Shown: piece after piece, positions 9,201-17,593 of the stretch
Layout: every line of letters starts with the position of its first letter
Position numbering within the stretch: position 1 is the first letter of the stretch
Source of the DNA: a virus
Length of the DNA stretch: 25,148 bases
IMG/VR virus record: IMGVR_UViG_3300042371_000004
Coordinates: 1 to 25,148 of that record
Direction: 5' to 3' (one strand)
Position numbers and translations under genes: made by a program
Notes under the pieces: model-generated
Databases searched by the model: none
The model's input: only the letters and a program-made list of their open reading frames with translations
Told to the model about the DNA's origin: nothing

Positions 9201-12200
9201 CTTCGTTGTGGATCGCAGCCTGTACAGCAGCCTCCCTTGCTTCGGGGGTGTTCATCTTGCCGTACTCGTCCATCATGCGCTTGTCGAGTCGAGCGGCAAT
9301 CTCTTCCTTTGCCGGCTTGGCGGTCAGCAGGGCAAGCACCAATTCGTCGCCACTCACAAAGCCAACGATCTCGGCGACCATGTCAGGTGGGATGCCATCC
9401 TCAGACACCATCCCGTACTTGCCGTACCCAAGTTTGGCAATCTCCTCGGACGGCAGCATCTTCTTGACAGCCTCAAGGTTCAACTTGAACTTGTCGTTGA
9501 ACTGCACCAGTTCGCCGTTCTTGGCGCGACCCTGTCCGGTCTTTAGGATTGACATCGCCATGTACAGCGGCTCGGCCATCACCTCGGCTTCGATTTCCTC
9601 ACGCATCTGCTTGCGGATCGTGTCATGCTTTGACTGCATGTTTTTGAGCAATCGCGAACGGGCGTTTGACAGCCACTCCATCTGACGCAGACTTGCCTTG
9701 GTCAGATCGGTGACCGCTTGGTCGTGCGCCTCTTCAATCATCGCCTGGTACGCAGCCCAACGTGCGTCATCCATCCCTGACTCTGCTTGAGTTTGGAACT
9801 GCGGCTTCATTTCATTGACAGCCTCCGCTCGCTTGATCTGCGCTTCGCTTGCAAGCATTCGACCCATGACCCCACGGATTTCGTCGGTCAGGATCGGCAG
9901 GTCTTCGCCAAACTCGCGACGGTAGATGTCGTTCAGTTCGGTGGAAATAGAGGTGTACACACGGCGCAACCACTTGGAGAAACGCTCAAACAGACCCTGC
10001 ATCTCAATGCTCGGAGCCTTGCCTTCAAAGAGGTAAATCTCAAAGTTGTAAGCAAACTGCTCTTGGTACTTACGTTGCTCCTCAAACGTCATGGCGTTCC
10101 AAGCAGCAATGTCTTTGACACCAAACGAGTCAAGGAGAATCTGCACATCGGCGGCGATACGCGCTGGCGCACCTGGGCGACTTGCAATGTCTGTGTAAAC
10201 GCTGAAGAAGAAGTGCGACGATTCATGCAGGAAGGTTGACAGGTCAGCCTTCGTGTTGAGCGTGGTCAGCAGACGAGTTGGATCGAATGACCCACGGCGA
10301 CCTGGGGACGGGGCGGCTTGGAACAACGGTAGGCCTTGACCAACCTTTTCAATGAAAGCAGCAGTGACATCAAATGACGGCTGAGTATCAAACCCGCCGA
10401 CATCGCCATAGATAAACCCGCGAGTCAAGTCACCATCTAAACTATCAAGCAACTTTTGCAAATCGGTTTCATTGCGAATTAAAGATTCTTGTCCGTTCTT
10501 ATCAACGGCGTAAATTTCTGCACCGCGAGCAATTGCCTTACGGACAACATCAGTATTCCACGGTTGTTCCGCGTTGCTTGATGCATCGCCTGACATGTTT
10601 ATCTTGGCAATTCCTAACTTCTCCCCGCCATACTTCTTGAGCAATTTGTTCATTGCCGATGGCAACACATCGTCATAGAACTTCCGCATTCCCTCGCCAC
10701 CAATTTTAATATCTTCAGATTTGATGGTGTTGATTTGATCAGGGAAAGCGTCAGCCTGTTGTATAAGGTCAGCACCGCCTGATTTTCCAAACAACTCTTC
10801 GATTCTTTCAGCAGTTACAGATTTCTCTGCCTTTAACTCTTTGCCATCCTTAATGGCTTTGTAGTTGTAAGTGCCGTCATCGTTTCGATCAATTTCAACT
10901 TCATCAACGGCTTCAGTTAAAGCATCTTTGTATCTTGTTACGCTTTGATCTCCGTCAACAAACGCAACGCGGTCATAGCCGCCGTTGATTGCCTCAAGCA
11001 TGACATGCTTTAGTCCAAGGTTGAGCCAGCCGTCTGTAGTTTCAACAAATGGGGCTTTAGCAATATTGATAGACCCATACGCAGCGTATTGCAAATTTTC
11101 AACAACAGTTCGTTGCGCCTCTGCCTGTTCATATAACAGAACCGCACGGTCTTGATCAATAAGGCTAATTGCACTGTATTCCTGAGTCAATTCATCTAAC
11201 TTTTTTTGCTCAATTGGCAGTGATGCCAGTGCGGCAGAACGACCACGAGCATCTTCAAATCCAACCTTTTTCCCTTGTTGACCCCAATCACTTTGCACTT
11301 CTTCAACAAACAACACGCGCTTGCCATCGGCATCGGTGCGGTCGTTCATGCGAAGGTGGACAAGAACATTGCTTTCGTCCCAGTGCGAAGACATGAACGG
11401 CTTTACTTCGGGCGCACTTGGAATGCGATACAACGCGTTTGCTTCAGCGTCGCGTTTATCTTCTAATTTATCTCTTTCATTTTTGAGCAAATTGATTGCT
11501 TTGCTAACTACCGATATTTCTTCATCAGCCCATTGAGGCCCTCGGTATTCCTTGAGTTCAGTTTCAATTTCTGCAAGTCGTGGAGCGTATTTGTCAAACA
11601 CAACTTGACGAGCAGCAAGGCCTTCCTTTGACATTGCAGGAGCCGGTGGCGCAAACCCAACAGGCAACGTAACTAGAATTTCGCGATAGTTCTCGCCGCC
11701 TGGAAGCACATACCGCGAATACTTAGTTTCAACACCACCACTTTTGGCGGCATCACGAATGTACTCATCAAGGTCAGTTCCAAACTCAAATTCTAATTCT
11801 TTGTTGATTGGAACAGCCGCTTCAGCGATTTGACCACGCGACGCGTTTGCTTCTACCAATTTACGGTAAGTGTCAAATTCAGTTTGTAATGACCCACCAA
11901 GTGCCGCTTCGGCGTCGTAGGATCCTTTAATTGCAGCGGCTTTCACCATGTCGCCACGATCACCAAGCGTGACAGTCTCAACCTTTACCCCGTTGTTCTT
12001 CAGGAATTCGCTCACCGTTTCCTTGGTGATCTTCCCTTCCTGCATGTCAAGGTATTCAACAAGGCCGCTCCACTCAACCTCGCTTTGCTTGACGATGCCC
12101 TTGTTGACCCAGCCCTTGATCTGTTCTTTCCAACCGCTGGCAACAAGCGACTTGGCGGTGACATCGCCTACGGCCCTGTCTAGCGCGGAGTAGGTGGTTG

Positions 12201-14757
12201 CAGATACAGTAGCGGCTTGTTCAAGAATGCTTGGAGCAGTCTTACTAAACGTACCTACGTTTTCACCCGCTGATTTTATTTGAGTCGGAGTAAAAGCAAT
12301 CGCATTAAACGAGCCATCTTTGTCTCGCAAAATCACGCCGTCATATCCATCTCGAATCAATTCCGCAAATGATTTTTTGTCGTATTCATTCCACCCAGCA
12401 GGATTCTTTATGGATGCAAACAATTCCATAATGACACCACTACCAGCAGCACCAACTTCTCCACTCTCAATTGCCGCTTTGTCAGACGCAACCCAAAACA
12501 CCCCTTGCGCACCTTTTTTCATGTTCACTTTTGTGAACTTCTTATCTGTGCCGTGGTAAACCATTACTGGCTTACCTTCAGCATCAACAGTCTTGCTATC
12601 GCCAAACCATTCTGTAAAGTTCTGCCACACAATTGATCCATCCGGTGCAGTGCGGTTGCCAAACTTCTCTTTTGCCCATGTAACTACTTCGGGACGTTGA
12701 CTTGCCTCGTCAAACTCAGTCTGTTCGCCAAGTCCTAAATCAACGCGTGAGGCTTGCTCAAGCGAGGCGGCTGCTGGTGCTGCCTGTCCTTCCCCACGCG
12801 TTGCCATGCCGTACTGAATGTCAAACTGATCAGGTGTCATGTTCAACGACTGAGCGTTAACCACAGCAAACGCAACGTGAGCAGCGGCCATTGCCTTTGC
12901 CTCAAGTTCCGTGTACTTGCCTACCGCCATGATCTCAGACACAACGCGGTTCTCTACTACCTTTGCGCTTTCGGCAAGGATCTCGTCGCTTGCGGTCATT
13001 TCCTCTGACAACTTAACCAACTCAGCGACGCGAGTGTCTCTCGACTTCACATACTCGTTGTTGTCATTGATTGACATGTCATCCGGGTTCAAACGCATGT
13101 CACTCTGCAAGTCCTGACCAAATGCCGTGTCTACCAACCGAGCCGCGTACACGCTCGTAGGGATGGTGACATCAACGCCGCTGTTAGCACCAATTGCTTG
13201 CAACTGCTTGTACAGGTCAGGCAGCAGGAACTGCAACTGCTCTTGGTTGATCCCGTTCCTGACCATTGCACCGCGCACCTTGTCAACGTCAACGAAGATC
13301 GTTTCTGCGCCGGTTCCCTTTGCTCGCTCTGCAAACCAGGCTTGGTAGGAGTTCGGGTTGCGCTCGCGCACTTTTGAGGTTGCAGCGTCCTTGCCGATGT
13401 CCTTGAAGAATTGCTTGGTCTTGTTGGCCTTACGCGCACGTTTCGCGTCAAGCGCAAAGTTCGCACCTGGCATGATGAACCCCATCACTGCCATGCCCTT
13501 TGCTACTGTTTCAAAGGTTTCAAGAAGGCGATTGGCAACCTCCATTCGACCTTCCGGTGTTGTCATCTTTGCTTGAAATTCAGGGTCTGTTTCGTACTTT
13601 GCAAACTCTTCGGCGGTGATGTTGGTGACTTCTTGCACAACTTCGGTCACGCTTTCAACGCCAATGCCCATAGTCCACTCTTTGATGAACTTGCCAACAG
13701 CGTTCTTAATGCCCGGAACCTGCACAAGCGAACTGACTACCTGTTCTTGCACCGTTGACTTGATCAGCGACTTTGCCCTGCTAGTGAAGAACTTCAGGGG
13801 AATCATTTCAAGCGCGGCGTTGATTGTGCCAACAATGGTTGCTGCCGTACGCGCCGTGTCTTCGGGAATGTCTTGTTCAAGCAAATCAATGAACGACGAT
13901 CCTGACTCAATTTCAAACGATTGCACAGCAGAGGCTGACAAGAACCCCAACTCAGCACCGGCAATCATGCCTGGTACTAGACCAATGCCGCCCGAAGGCA
14001 GACCAAGAATTGCACCGCCGGCAACCGCTCCAACACCCGCCATCTCAATTTGTTGTGGCAAGCCGGATTCCATCTGCCCTTCAAGCGCACCAAAACTCTC
14101 AGCAAACCCACCACTGCCGCGCAACTTCTGCATTTCGGCAATTTGCCGTCTTGCTTCTGCTCGGTCGGTTTCAAGAAGCGGCTTGCCAAGATAAAAGTCT
14201 TGAAGCATCTTCCCGCCAAGTCTTCCAAGTTTTGTTGTCGCGTATCCGTACTCACGACCAGCCAAGAACTCGTTCTTGACTCCCATTACCGAGTCAAGCA
14301 TCGACCCAGTGGATTGCAAGTTTTCAACGTCATCAAGCGCAATGGCTGCAAAGTTCTGATCGGACAGCATCTTTGCAAGAATGGGGTCAGCCCTCATCAA
14401 GTCCAATTGACCAATGCGGTCAACGGCAGCGCGTTCCTGAAGCGTCTTCATGTTGCGTGATGCAATGTCTGCACCAACGCCTGTCTCGTACCCAAGACGC
14501 TGCGCTGCGGCCGCTTCGTCCGGGTTGCCGGCTGCTGCCTTGAAAATCGCCAAGTTCATGGCGTTGGTTTGGTCGGCAACGCGCTGGCGCGTCTGCCTAT
14601 CAATCTTGTCAGCAAAGTCATCGCCCGACGGAACAAAGTCAACCTGCTGCGCCATTGTGTTTGGCAACGCGGCAGATCCGGAACTGTTCAATGCATCAAT
14701 AGGATTTTGTGATGGTGCGTACTTAAAACTTGGATCGGTAATATCTTTGTCCATCAT
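6223..14757 (-). CDS. Giant polyvalent internal virion protein with ART-like and zincin domains (T7 gp16 position)
   Basis: The protein has 2844 residues, about twice T7 gp16 (1318). Visible parts in order: a Gly/Ala-rich hydrophobic stretch (about 237-275); a polyvalent-type segment with VDVTIPTSVYAARLVDT (about 525-541); an ADP-ribosyltransferase-type domain (about 705-850) with NFTEWFGDSK, VYHGT (733-737), DGYDGVILRD and QIKSAGENVGTF; the polyvalent motif WKEQI...EVEWSGL...TKETV (about 870-915); LFVEEVQSDWGQQG with QSDW at 1155-1158 and the later YDRVAFVDGDQSVTRY; HESSH at 1511-1515 with a candidate third zinc ligand, Glu1573; long charged helices (about 1620-2100); and an LPD38-like C-terminal region with NALQQVTG near 2488. 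I infer a DNA-ejection protein that may act in the host. The ATG overlaps the upstream stop as ATGA, with AGGAACTAA before it. I see no lytic transglycosylase domain. Confidence 0.9.
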   Translation of the reverse strand: MMDKDITDPSFKYAPSQNPIDALNSSGSAALPNTMAQQVDFVPSGDDFADKIDRQTRQRVADQTNAMNLAIFKAAAGNPDEAAAAQRLGYETGVGADIASRNMKTLQERAAVDRIGQLDLMRADPILAKMLSDQNFAAIALDDVENLQSTGSMLDSVMGVKNEFLAGREYGYATTKLGRLGGKMLQDFYLGKPLLETDRAEARRQIAEMQKLRGSGGFAESFGALEGQMESGLPQQIEMAGVGAVAGGAILGLPSGGIGLVPGMIAGAELGFLSASAVQSFEIESGSSFIDLLEQDIPEDTARTAATIVGTINAALEMIPLKFFTSRAKSLIKSTVQEQVVSSLVQVPGIKNAVGKFIKEWTMGIGVESVTEVVQEVTNITAEEFAKYETDPEFQAKMTTPEGRMEVANRLLETFETVAKGMAVMGFIMPGANFALDAKRARKANKTKQFFKDIGKDAATSKVRERNPNSYQAWFAERAKGTGAETIFVDVDKVRGAMVRNGINQEQLQFLLPDLYKQLQAIGANSGVDVTIPTSVYAARLVDTAFGQDLQSDMRLNPDDMSINDNNEYVKSRDTRVAELVKLSEEMTASDEILAESAKVVENRVVSEIMAVGKYTELEAKAMAAAHVAFAVVNAQSLNMTPDQFDIQYGMATRGEGQAAPAAASLEQASRVDLGLGEQTEFDEASQRPEVVTWAKEKFGNRTAPDGSIVWQNFTEWFGDSKTVDAEGKPVMVYHGTDKKFTKVNMKKGAQGVFWVASDKAAIESGEVGAAGSGVIMELFASIKNPAGWNEYDKKSFAELIRDGYDGVILRDKDGSFNAIAFTPTQIKSAGENVGTFSKTAPSILEQAATVSATTYSALDRAVGDVTAKSLVASGWKEQIKGWVNKGIVKQSEVEWSGLVEYLDMQEGKITKETVSEFLKNNGVKVETVTLGDRGDMVKAAAIKGSYDAEAALGGSLQTEFDTYRKLVEANASRGQIAEAAVPINKELEFEFGTDLDEYIRDAAKSGGVETKYSRYVLPGGENYREILVTLPVGFAPPAPAMSKEGLAARQVVFDKYAPRLAEIETELKEYRGPQWADEEISVVSKAINLLKNERDKLEDKRDAEANALYRIPSAPEVKPFMSSHWDESNVLVHLRMNDRTDADGKRVLFVEEVQSDWGQQGKKVGFEDARGRSAALASLPIEQKKLDELTQEYSAISLIDQDRAVLLYEQAEAQRTVVENLQYAAYGSINIAKAPFVETTDGWLNLGLKHVMLEAINGGYDRVAFVDGDQSVTRYKDALTEAVDEVEIDRNDDGTYNYKAIKDGKELKAEKSVTAERIEELFGKSGGADLIQQADAFPDQINTIKSEDIKIGGEGMRKFYDDVLPSAMNKLLKKYGGEKLGIAKINMSGDASSNAEQPWNTDVVRKAIARGAEIYAVDKNGQESLIRNETDLQKLLDSLDGDLTRGFIYGDVGGFDTQPSFDVTAAFIEKVGQGLPLFQAAPSPGRRGSFDPTRLLTTLNTKADLSTFLHESSHFFFSVYTDIASRPGAPARIAADVQILLDSFGVKDIAAWNAMTFEEQRKYQEQFAYNFEIYLFEGKAPSIEMQGLFERFSKWLRRVYTSISTELNDIYRREFGEDLPILTDEIRGVMGRMLASEAQIKRAEAVNEMKPQFQTQAESGMDDARWAAYQAMIEEAHDQAVTDLTKASLRQMEWLSNARSRLLKNMQSKHDTIRKQMREEIEAEVMAEPLYMAMSILKTGQGRAKNGELVQFNDKFKLNLEAVKKMLPSEEIAKLGYGKYGMVSEDGIPPDMVAEIVGFVSGDELVLALLTAKPAKEEIAARLDKRMMDEYGKMNTPEAREAAVQAAIHNEARERFVAVEARFIAKATQPVRVMIDAAKAAARQIVGAKKIDDISPGEYAAAEARASRDAAEAYKDRQTPDAASKSTYTRVYNEQIAKGVDEATAVAEATSKAADASTKAQGKADAYKAKYGDRTPEQVIIRAKQAQVLQNQLVKEATSSLEEVDTAVKDFRKFFGSDEKIAKSRNMDLVDAARAILSYYGFGKVGKNPADYIRKLEAYNPELYAEIEPLISQASTGVQDYTQMSMDDFRMLRDVVDALWAQSRRDKQITVAGKKIALDGVLSELDARLNEIGVPTTVPGEKSALTTKQKFAAHLYSAKALLRRVENWADATDGAGGVGAFTKYIYRPVKDAVNAYRVDRNNYVKRFVDLVSTLDLPVGKITSPEIDYTFGVGNGGIGKAELLGAMLHTGNESNYKKLLVGRGWGSLNSDGTLETARWDSFVQRMIAEGVLTKNDFDFLQSVWDLNEEIKPIAQKAHRDLYGYYFKEVEATQFTNTFGTYRGGYVPAKTDAAIVRDAQRQAKAEELDADFRSSMPSTGMGFTKSRVEYNKPLSLDVRLMAKHIDDVLRFANIQPAIKDALRIVNNRGFADKLSRIDPTVVEFMLLPWLNRTARQSTNEPGRNKAVDKFWRVLRSRTGMAIMFANLRNALQQVTGLFPSALKVSKGALKDSLLTYLASPRKTAEAIAGLSPFMNERMHSQIFEIQDQMNDLLLNPNKFDKIQKWSQHHGYFLQSAFQNFVDIVTWNGKYNQVLSEIRTTLSDSEAQAEAIQQADAAVRSTQGSMSAEDVAAFEVGSPFYKTFVQFTGYFNMLANLNTDEYVKVLRDLGWRGNKGKLVSIYMLGFLAPTLVADAIARSLGAGWDNDDDGYLDDVADWFFGSQVRAGAAMVPFGSAAYTALSAGFTDKTYDDRITSSPSVGSLEASTVGVGKAIVNLASDDKELEGRNVRDVLTLITNATGVPVSVLGRPIGYQMEVERGKIEPTGAIDYMRGLITGVPSAESKKK

Positions 14758-16811
14758 TTAGTTCCTATTTTACGCAATGTTTTCCATGCCGCTTCAAATT
14801 GACTAGGAGTCGGATTCTTGATGCCCTCGGATTGCAAGTACCTGTTGACTGCCGCTCGTCGTGCAGGATTAAGCGTCACCATTTGACCTTCCAATTCAGA
14901 AGGCGTGTAAATAGCAGCCGGCATAGGCTTGCTATCCCAAATCCAACCCGGCTTAACTACGGTGTCAGCCATTGTTGCGTCAATGATCATTCGCTTTTGG
15001 TCGCGATCTAACTTCTTGCCTGTATCTGATTGCATTTCGTAAATCTTATTTTCAATATTGACGCGCATTTGCAAGTTTTGTTCAGGTGTCAACTTAAAGC
15101 CACTAGCAGCAAGTGTTGCATTGACTAGGTCAGCATCAACTGTTGCTTCAATAAGTTTGCCGCTGCCAACTTGGTCGAGTAGTTTAATAAATGTTTCGTT
15201 GGTCAACTTTGACTTGTTGTCAAACACAAATTGGCGAGTAAGAATTCTTGGGTTTTCAGCAATTTGAAGCATGATGTCCATGTCATTTGCTTTGCGCTTG
15301 TATCCAATGACATCAGACTGTTGGGCTGGTGTGAGAGCGGCAAACAATGCCGGATCAATAGCATTTGGATCTGTCAGTTGCGCCCGTGTAACTGCCTCAA
15401 CAACGCGCTGGTTCTCTTGCGCTGCCATTGCGCGGTCTTGCGAATACCGCTGACTGATTCGCTGCTTGACAGCATCCCTAATCTCGCGTCGATCAATTGA
15501 CCCTGCAATAGCCAGTGCCTCTTGTTCGGTTTGCGGCCGTCGAGTGGCATCCCTGTTCATGGTTGGGTCAAGGGAGTTGACGTTACGAATGTCAATTGGT
15601 TCACCATTACGAACGATTCGATATGACACCGGGGTGTCCTTGGCAAAGGAACCAATTGCTTCGCCTCGCTTTAATCGTTGACCCTCAAATAACTCGGTGT
15701 CGCTAACACCTTCAAGAAACACCTCTGACCCGTCATCCATTCTGATCACGGTTTCCTTGCCATCCCTGCCAATGACAATGCCGTCCGACGGGCTGACAAC
15801 AGGAGTGTCAACCTCAGCAGTAATTGACACGCCAACAGGAAGCGTTTCGCCATCCTTGCCAGGTCGAGTGACAAGGGTAATTGCCCCACCCTTTACAGGC
15901 GATTCAAAGTTTGCTGTTCCGGCAGGTGTGTCAAGCGTCCCGCGTTCGTAGATGCTGTCGGCAATCTCGCTTGTCATCTGTCGGTCGCGGTTTGCTGAAA
16001 CTGATGTCAACAGGCTTTGCGCTGCTTTCTCGTCAATGAGGCCGTTCTCTTTCTGACTAACAACGTAATCAAGCGCGGCCTTGTATTCGTCATTGAGCAT
16101 AAGCCGATTGACAACGCCACCTGTGATAGCAGTAGTTACGCCGCGCTCCATCTCAAGCATCTGAAACGAGTTCAATGGGATGCCAACGCTCTTGGCGTAT
16201 TCCCGCGTTTCATTGATTGCAGTCATTGCGCTCGCGTTGAACGCGCCAGTTGGCTGACCGTCTTGGTCAACCTGACCGCGTGATTGGTACTCGTTGACGG
16301 CGTTACTGATGTAGTTGACTGCGCGAGCCTGTGACTCGTTTGTAGCAAACCGAAATGCTTCTTTGCTCTTGTGGTCAAGCATCTGCCCACGGAACTGAGC
16401 CATGTTCCGGGAAGTGGCTTGCATGAACATCGCCTTCTGCGTGTCATTGCCAAGTCCATCCATCACCGCGTTTGCAGACGCTGACAGCGCGTCTTGTGTT
16501 GCCTGATACTTGGTGTCGGCATCTTTGCCGTACGAGTTGAAATAACCATTCTGACCGCGCAGCACGTCTTGCGCCTGTGTCAACCACTGTGTCTCAGCCT
16601 GTTTGGCGTTGCCGTCATTCAGGTTGTCCTGCATGATCGCGCCAATGCGGTACTCCACATTGCCGGCTTGCACCAATGCGTTGCCAAGTTCGACCGCTTG
16701 ACCCGCTGCTAGGTTCTGTGCTGGCTGACCGGGCGTTGCCTCAAACGGTGCGACACCCGCTTGTGATGAAATGTCGGCTTGTGGCACAAACGATGTTGGG
16801 ACTGTTGGCAT
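14754..16811 (-). CDS. Internal virion protein (T7 gp15-like) with embedded degenerate M23 domain
   Basis: The product is 685 residues, soluble and largely helical, at the position of T7 gp15 (747 residues) between the gp14-like and giant ejection genes. The likely role is a periplasm-spanning part of the DNA ejection channel. Residues 1-290 are Ala/Gln/Asn-rich helices. Residues about 300-405 look like an inserted M23/LytM beta-domain: DTPVVSPSDGIVIG, ETVIRMDDGS, EGQRLKRGEAIGSF and SYRIVRNGEPID align with the family pattern. The zinc ligands appear to be missing: the His and Asp of HxGxD correspond to Pro and Ser in PVGVSI, and the HxH corresponds to PVS. Enzyme activity is therefore unlikely, and a structural or peptidoglycan-binding role is more plausible. 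Residues about 410-685 are helical again and AT-rich. The start ATG lies behind a small hairpin and has only a weak ribosome binding site. Confidence 0.8.
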   Translation of the reverse strand: MPTVPTSFVPQADISSQAGVAPFEATPGQPAQNLAAGQAVELGNALVQAGNVEYRIGAIMQDNLNDGNAKQAETQWLTQAQDVLRGQNGYFNSYGKDADTKYQATQDALSASANAVMDGLGNDTQKAMFMQATSRNMAQFRGQMLDHKSKEAFRFATNESQARAVNYISNAVNEYQSRGQVDQDGQPTGAFNASAMTAINETREYAKSVGIPLNSFQMLEMERGVTTAITGGVVNRLMLNDEYKAALDYVVSQKENGLIDEKAAQSLLTSVSANRDRQMTSEIADSIYERGTLDTPAGTANFESPVKGGAITLVTRPGKDGETLPVGVSITAEVDTPVVSPSDGIVIGRDGKETVIRMDDGSEVFLEGVSDTELFEGQRLKRGEAIGSFAKDTPVSYRIVRNGEPIDIRNVNSLDPTMNRDATRRPQTEQEALAIAGSIDRREIRDAVKQRISQRYSQDRAMAAQENQRVVEAVTRAQLTDPNAIDPALFAALTPAQQSDVIGYKRKANDMDIMLQIAENPRILTRQFVFDNKSKLTNETFIKLLDQVGSGKLIEATVDADLVNATLAASGFKLTPEQNLQMRVNIENKIYEMQSDTGKKLDRDQKRMIIDATMADTVVKPGWIWDSKPMPAAIYTPSELEGQMVTLNPARRAAVNRYLQSEGIKNPTPSQFEAAWKTLRKIGTK

Positions 16812-16821
16812 GGTGTTTAAT

Positions 16822-16839
16822 CCCGTGGATTTCGACGGG
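16822..16839. other. Small hairpin between the gp14-like and gp15-like genes
   Basis: CCCGT at 16822-16826 and ACGGG at 16835-16839 pair with an eight-base loop. On the minus strand the hairpin lies in the 41-base gap and ends ten bases before the ATG of the gp15-like gene, so it could affect translation or mRNA stability. On the plus strand it is followed by TTTGCGGTTTTT, so it could also act as a weak terminator of antisense transcription. The five-pair stem is short, and I hold this loosely. Confidence 0.3.
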
Positions 16840-16852
16840 TTTGCGGTTTTTA

Positions 16853-17581
16853 TCAGAATCTGCGCTGTGACTGCGCTGCAATAAGTTCATCCATACGACG
16901 CTGTGTAGCCCACGTTGACCCGATACTTGAGGCACTACCAAGCAGACTGCTAAACGAACTGGAGTACGGGCTGATTGTGCCAGCGGTAGCCATGAGGTTG
17001 TTCGCGCTTGTACCCGCGATCACACCTTGGTTGATGTAGTTGATCCGCTGCGCTCGCGCTGCCTCAGCCTGACGTACGGCGTTAGAACTGATGGTCAACT
17101 TGTCAATTTCCTTGATCAAGTCCATGCTTGCGGTGACCTCACGCGCACTGCCGACACCACCCTGAATTCCTCTCGCTGCCATTGACGCGGTAGCGGATGC
17201 GCGGCGTTGACCTGCACCCATCGTGTACTGACCGATTGCCCGTTCGCCGGCGAGAAGCGACTGCTGCGCTTGCATCTCAGCACCGCGAGCGTTAATCGCT
17301 GACATCTGCGCCTGAAACCGTTGGTTCTGCGCTTGCATCTTGAGTTGCGTCTTCTGACTGTCAGCGGCGTAGAACGAACCGATTGCGCTGTTGACAGCAC
17401 CGAACACCGACATGATCGAACCGCCCATCATCAGTGCTTCGCCGCTCGTCCAACTTGTGCCGGCTGCACCGCCAACGGCAGGAAGCGTTGATCCACCCGC
17501 GCTGTACCCGGCAGGGGTTGGTGATGAACCGAGGATGTTCATCAGGCTGCTTGACGATGCTGCGTATGCAAATGAACTCAT
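16853..17581 (-). CDS. Internal virion protein, T7 gp14-like
   Basis: The protein has 242 residues and is rich in Ala, Ser, Gln and Met. Residues about 45-75 (MMGGSIMSVFGAVNSAIGSF) are hydrophobic. They are followed by a long helix rich in Gln and Ala (KMQAQNQRFQAQMSAINARG, AEMQAQQSLLAGERA), then the Arg/Ala/Ser segment GQRRASATASMAARGIQGGV and a Ser/Gly-rich region. This layout, with a conserved INAR-type helix, is that of the gp14-like proteins of T7 and epsilon15-type podoviruses, which form the outer-membrane part of the ejection channel. Location between the nozzle and gp15-like genes agrees. The start ATG has AGGAG six bases upstream, and the stop is followed by the small hairpin region. 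Confidence 0.8.
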   Translation of the reverse strand: MSSFAYAASSSSLMNILGSSPTPAGYSAGGSTLPAVGGAAGTSWTSGEALMMGGSIMSVFGAVNSAIGSFYAADSQKTQLKMQAQNQRFQAQMSAINARGAEMQAQQSLLAGERAIGQYTMGAGQRRASATASMAARGIQGGVGSAREVTASMDLIKEIDKLTISSNAVRQAEAARAQRINYINQGVIAGTSANNLMATAGTISPYSSSFSSLLGSASSIGSTWATQRRMDELIAAQSQRRF

Positions 17582-17593
17582 GTCTTTCTCCTG

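Noticed and set aside
8779-9546. Long plus-strand frame of 255 codons, with another of 234 codons overlapping it at 8981-9685
   Set aside because: Both lie fully inside the GC-rich helical part of the giant minus-strand gene. Their products look like reverse-complement reading of Ala/Lys/Glu-rich helices, with no recognisable domain.
13616-14194. Plus-strand frame of 192 codons
   Set aside because: It is antisense to the N-terminal part of the giant protein, and the product is Ser/Pro/Ala-rich with no domain. It is a shadow.
6223-14757. Lytic transglycosylase domain in the gp16-position protein
   Set aside because: T7 gp16 has one at its N-terminus, but I see no SLT-type Glu motif in the first 300 residues here, only helical and Gly/Ala-rich hydrophobic sequence.
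14754-16811. Active M23 cell-wall peptidase in the gp15-like protein
   Set aside because: The fold-level pattern is present, but all four expected zinc ligands read as Pro or Ser, so I annotate a degenerate domain.
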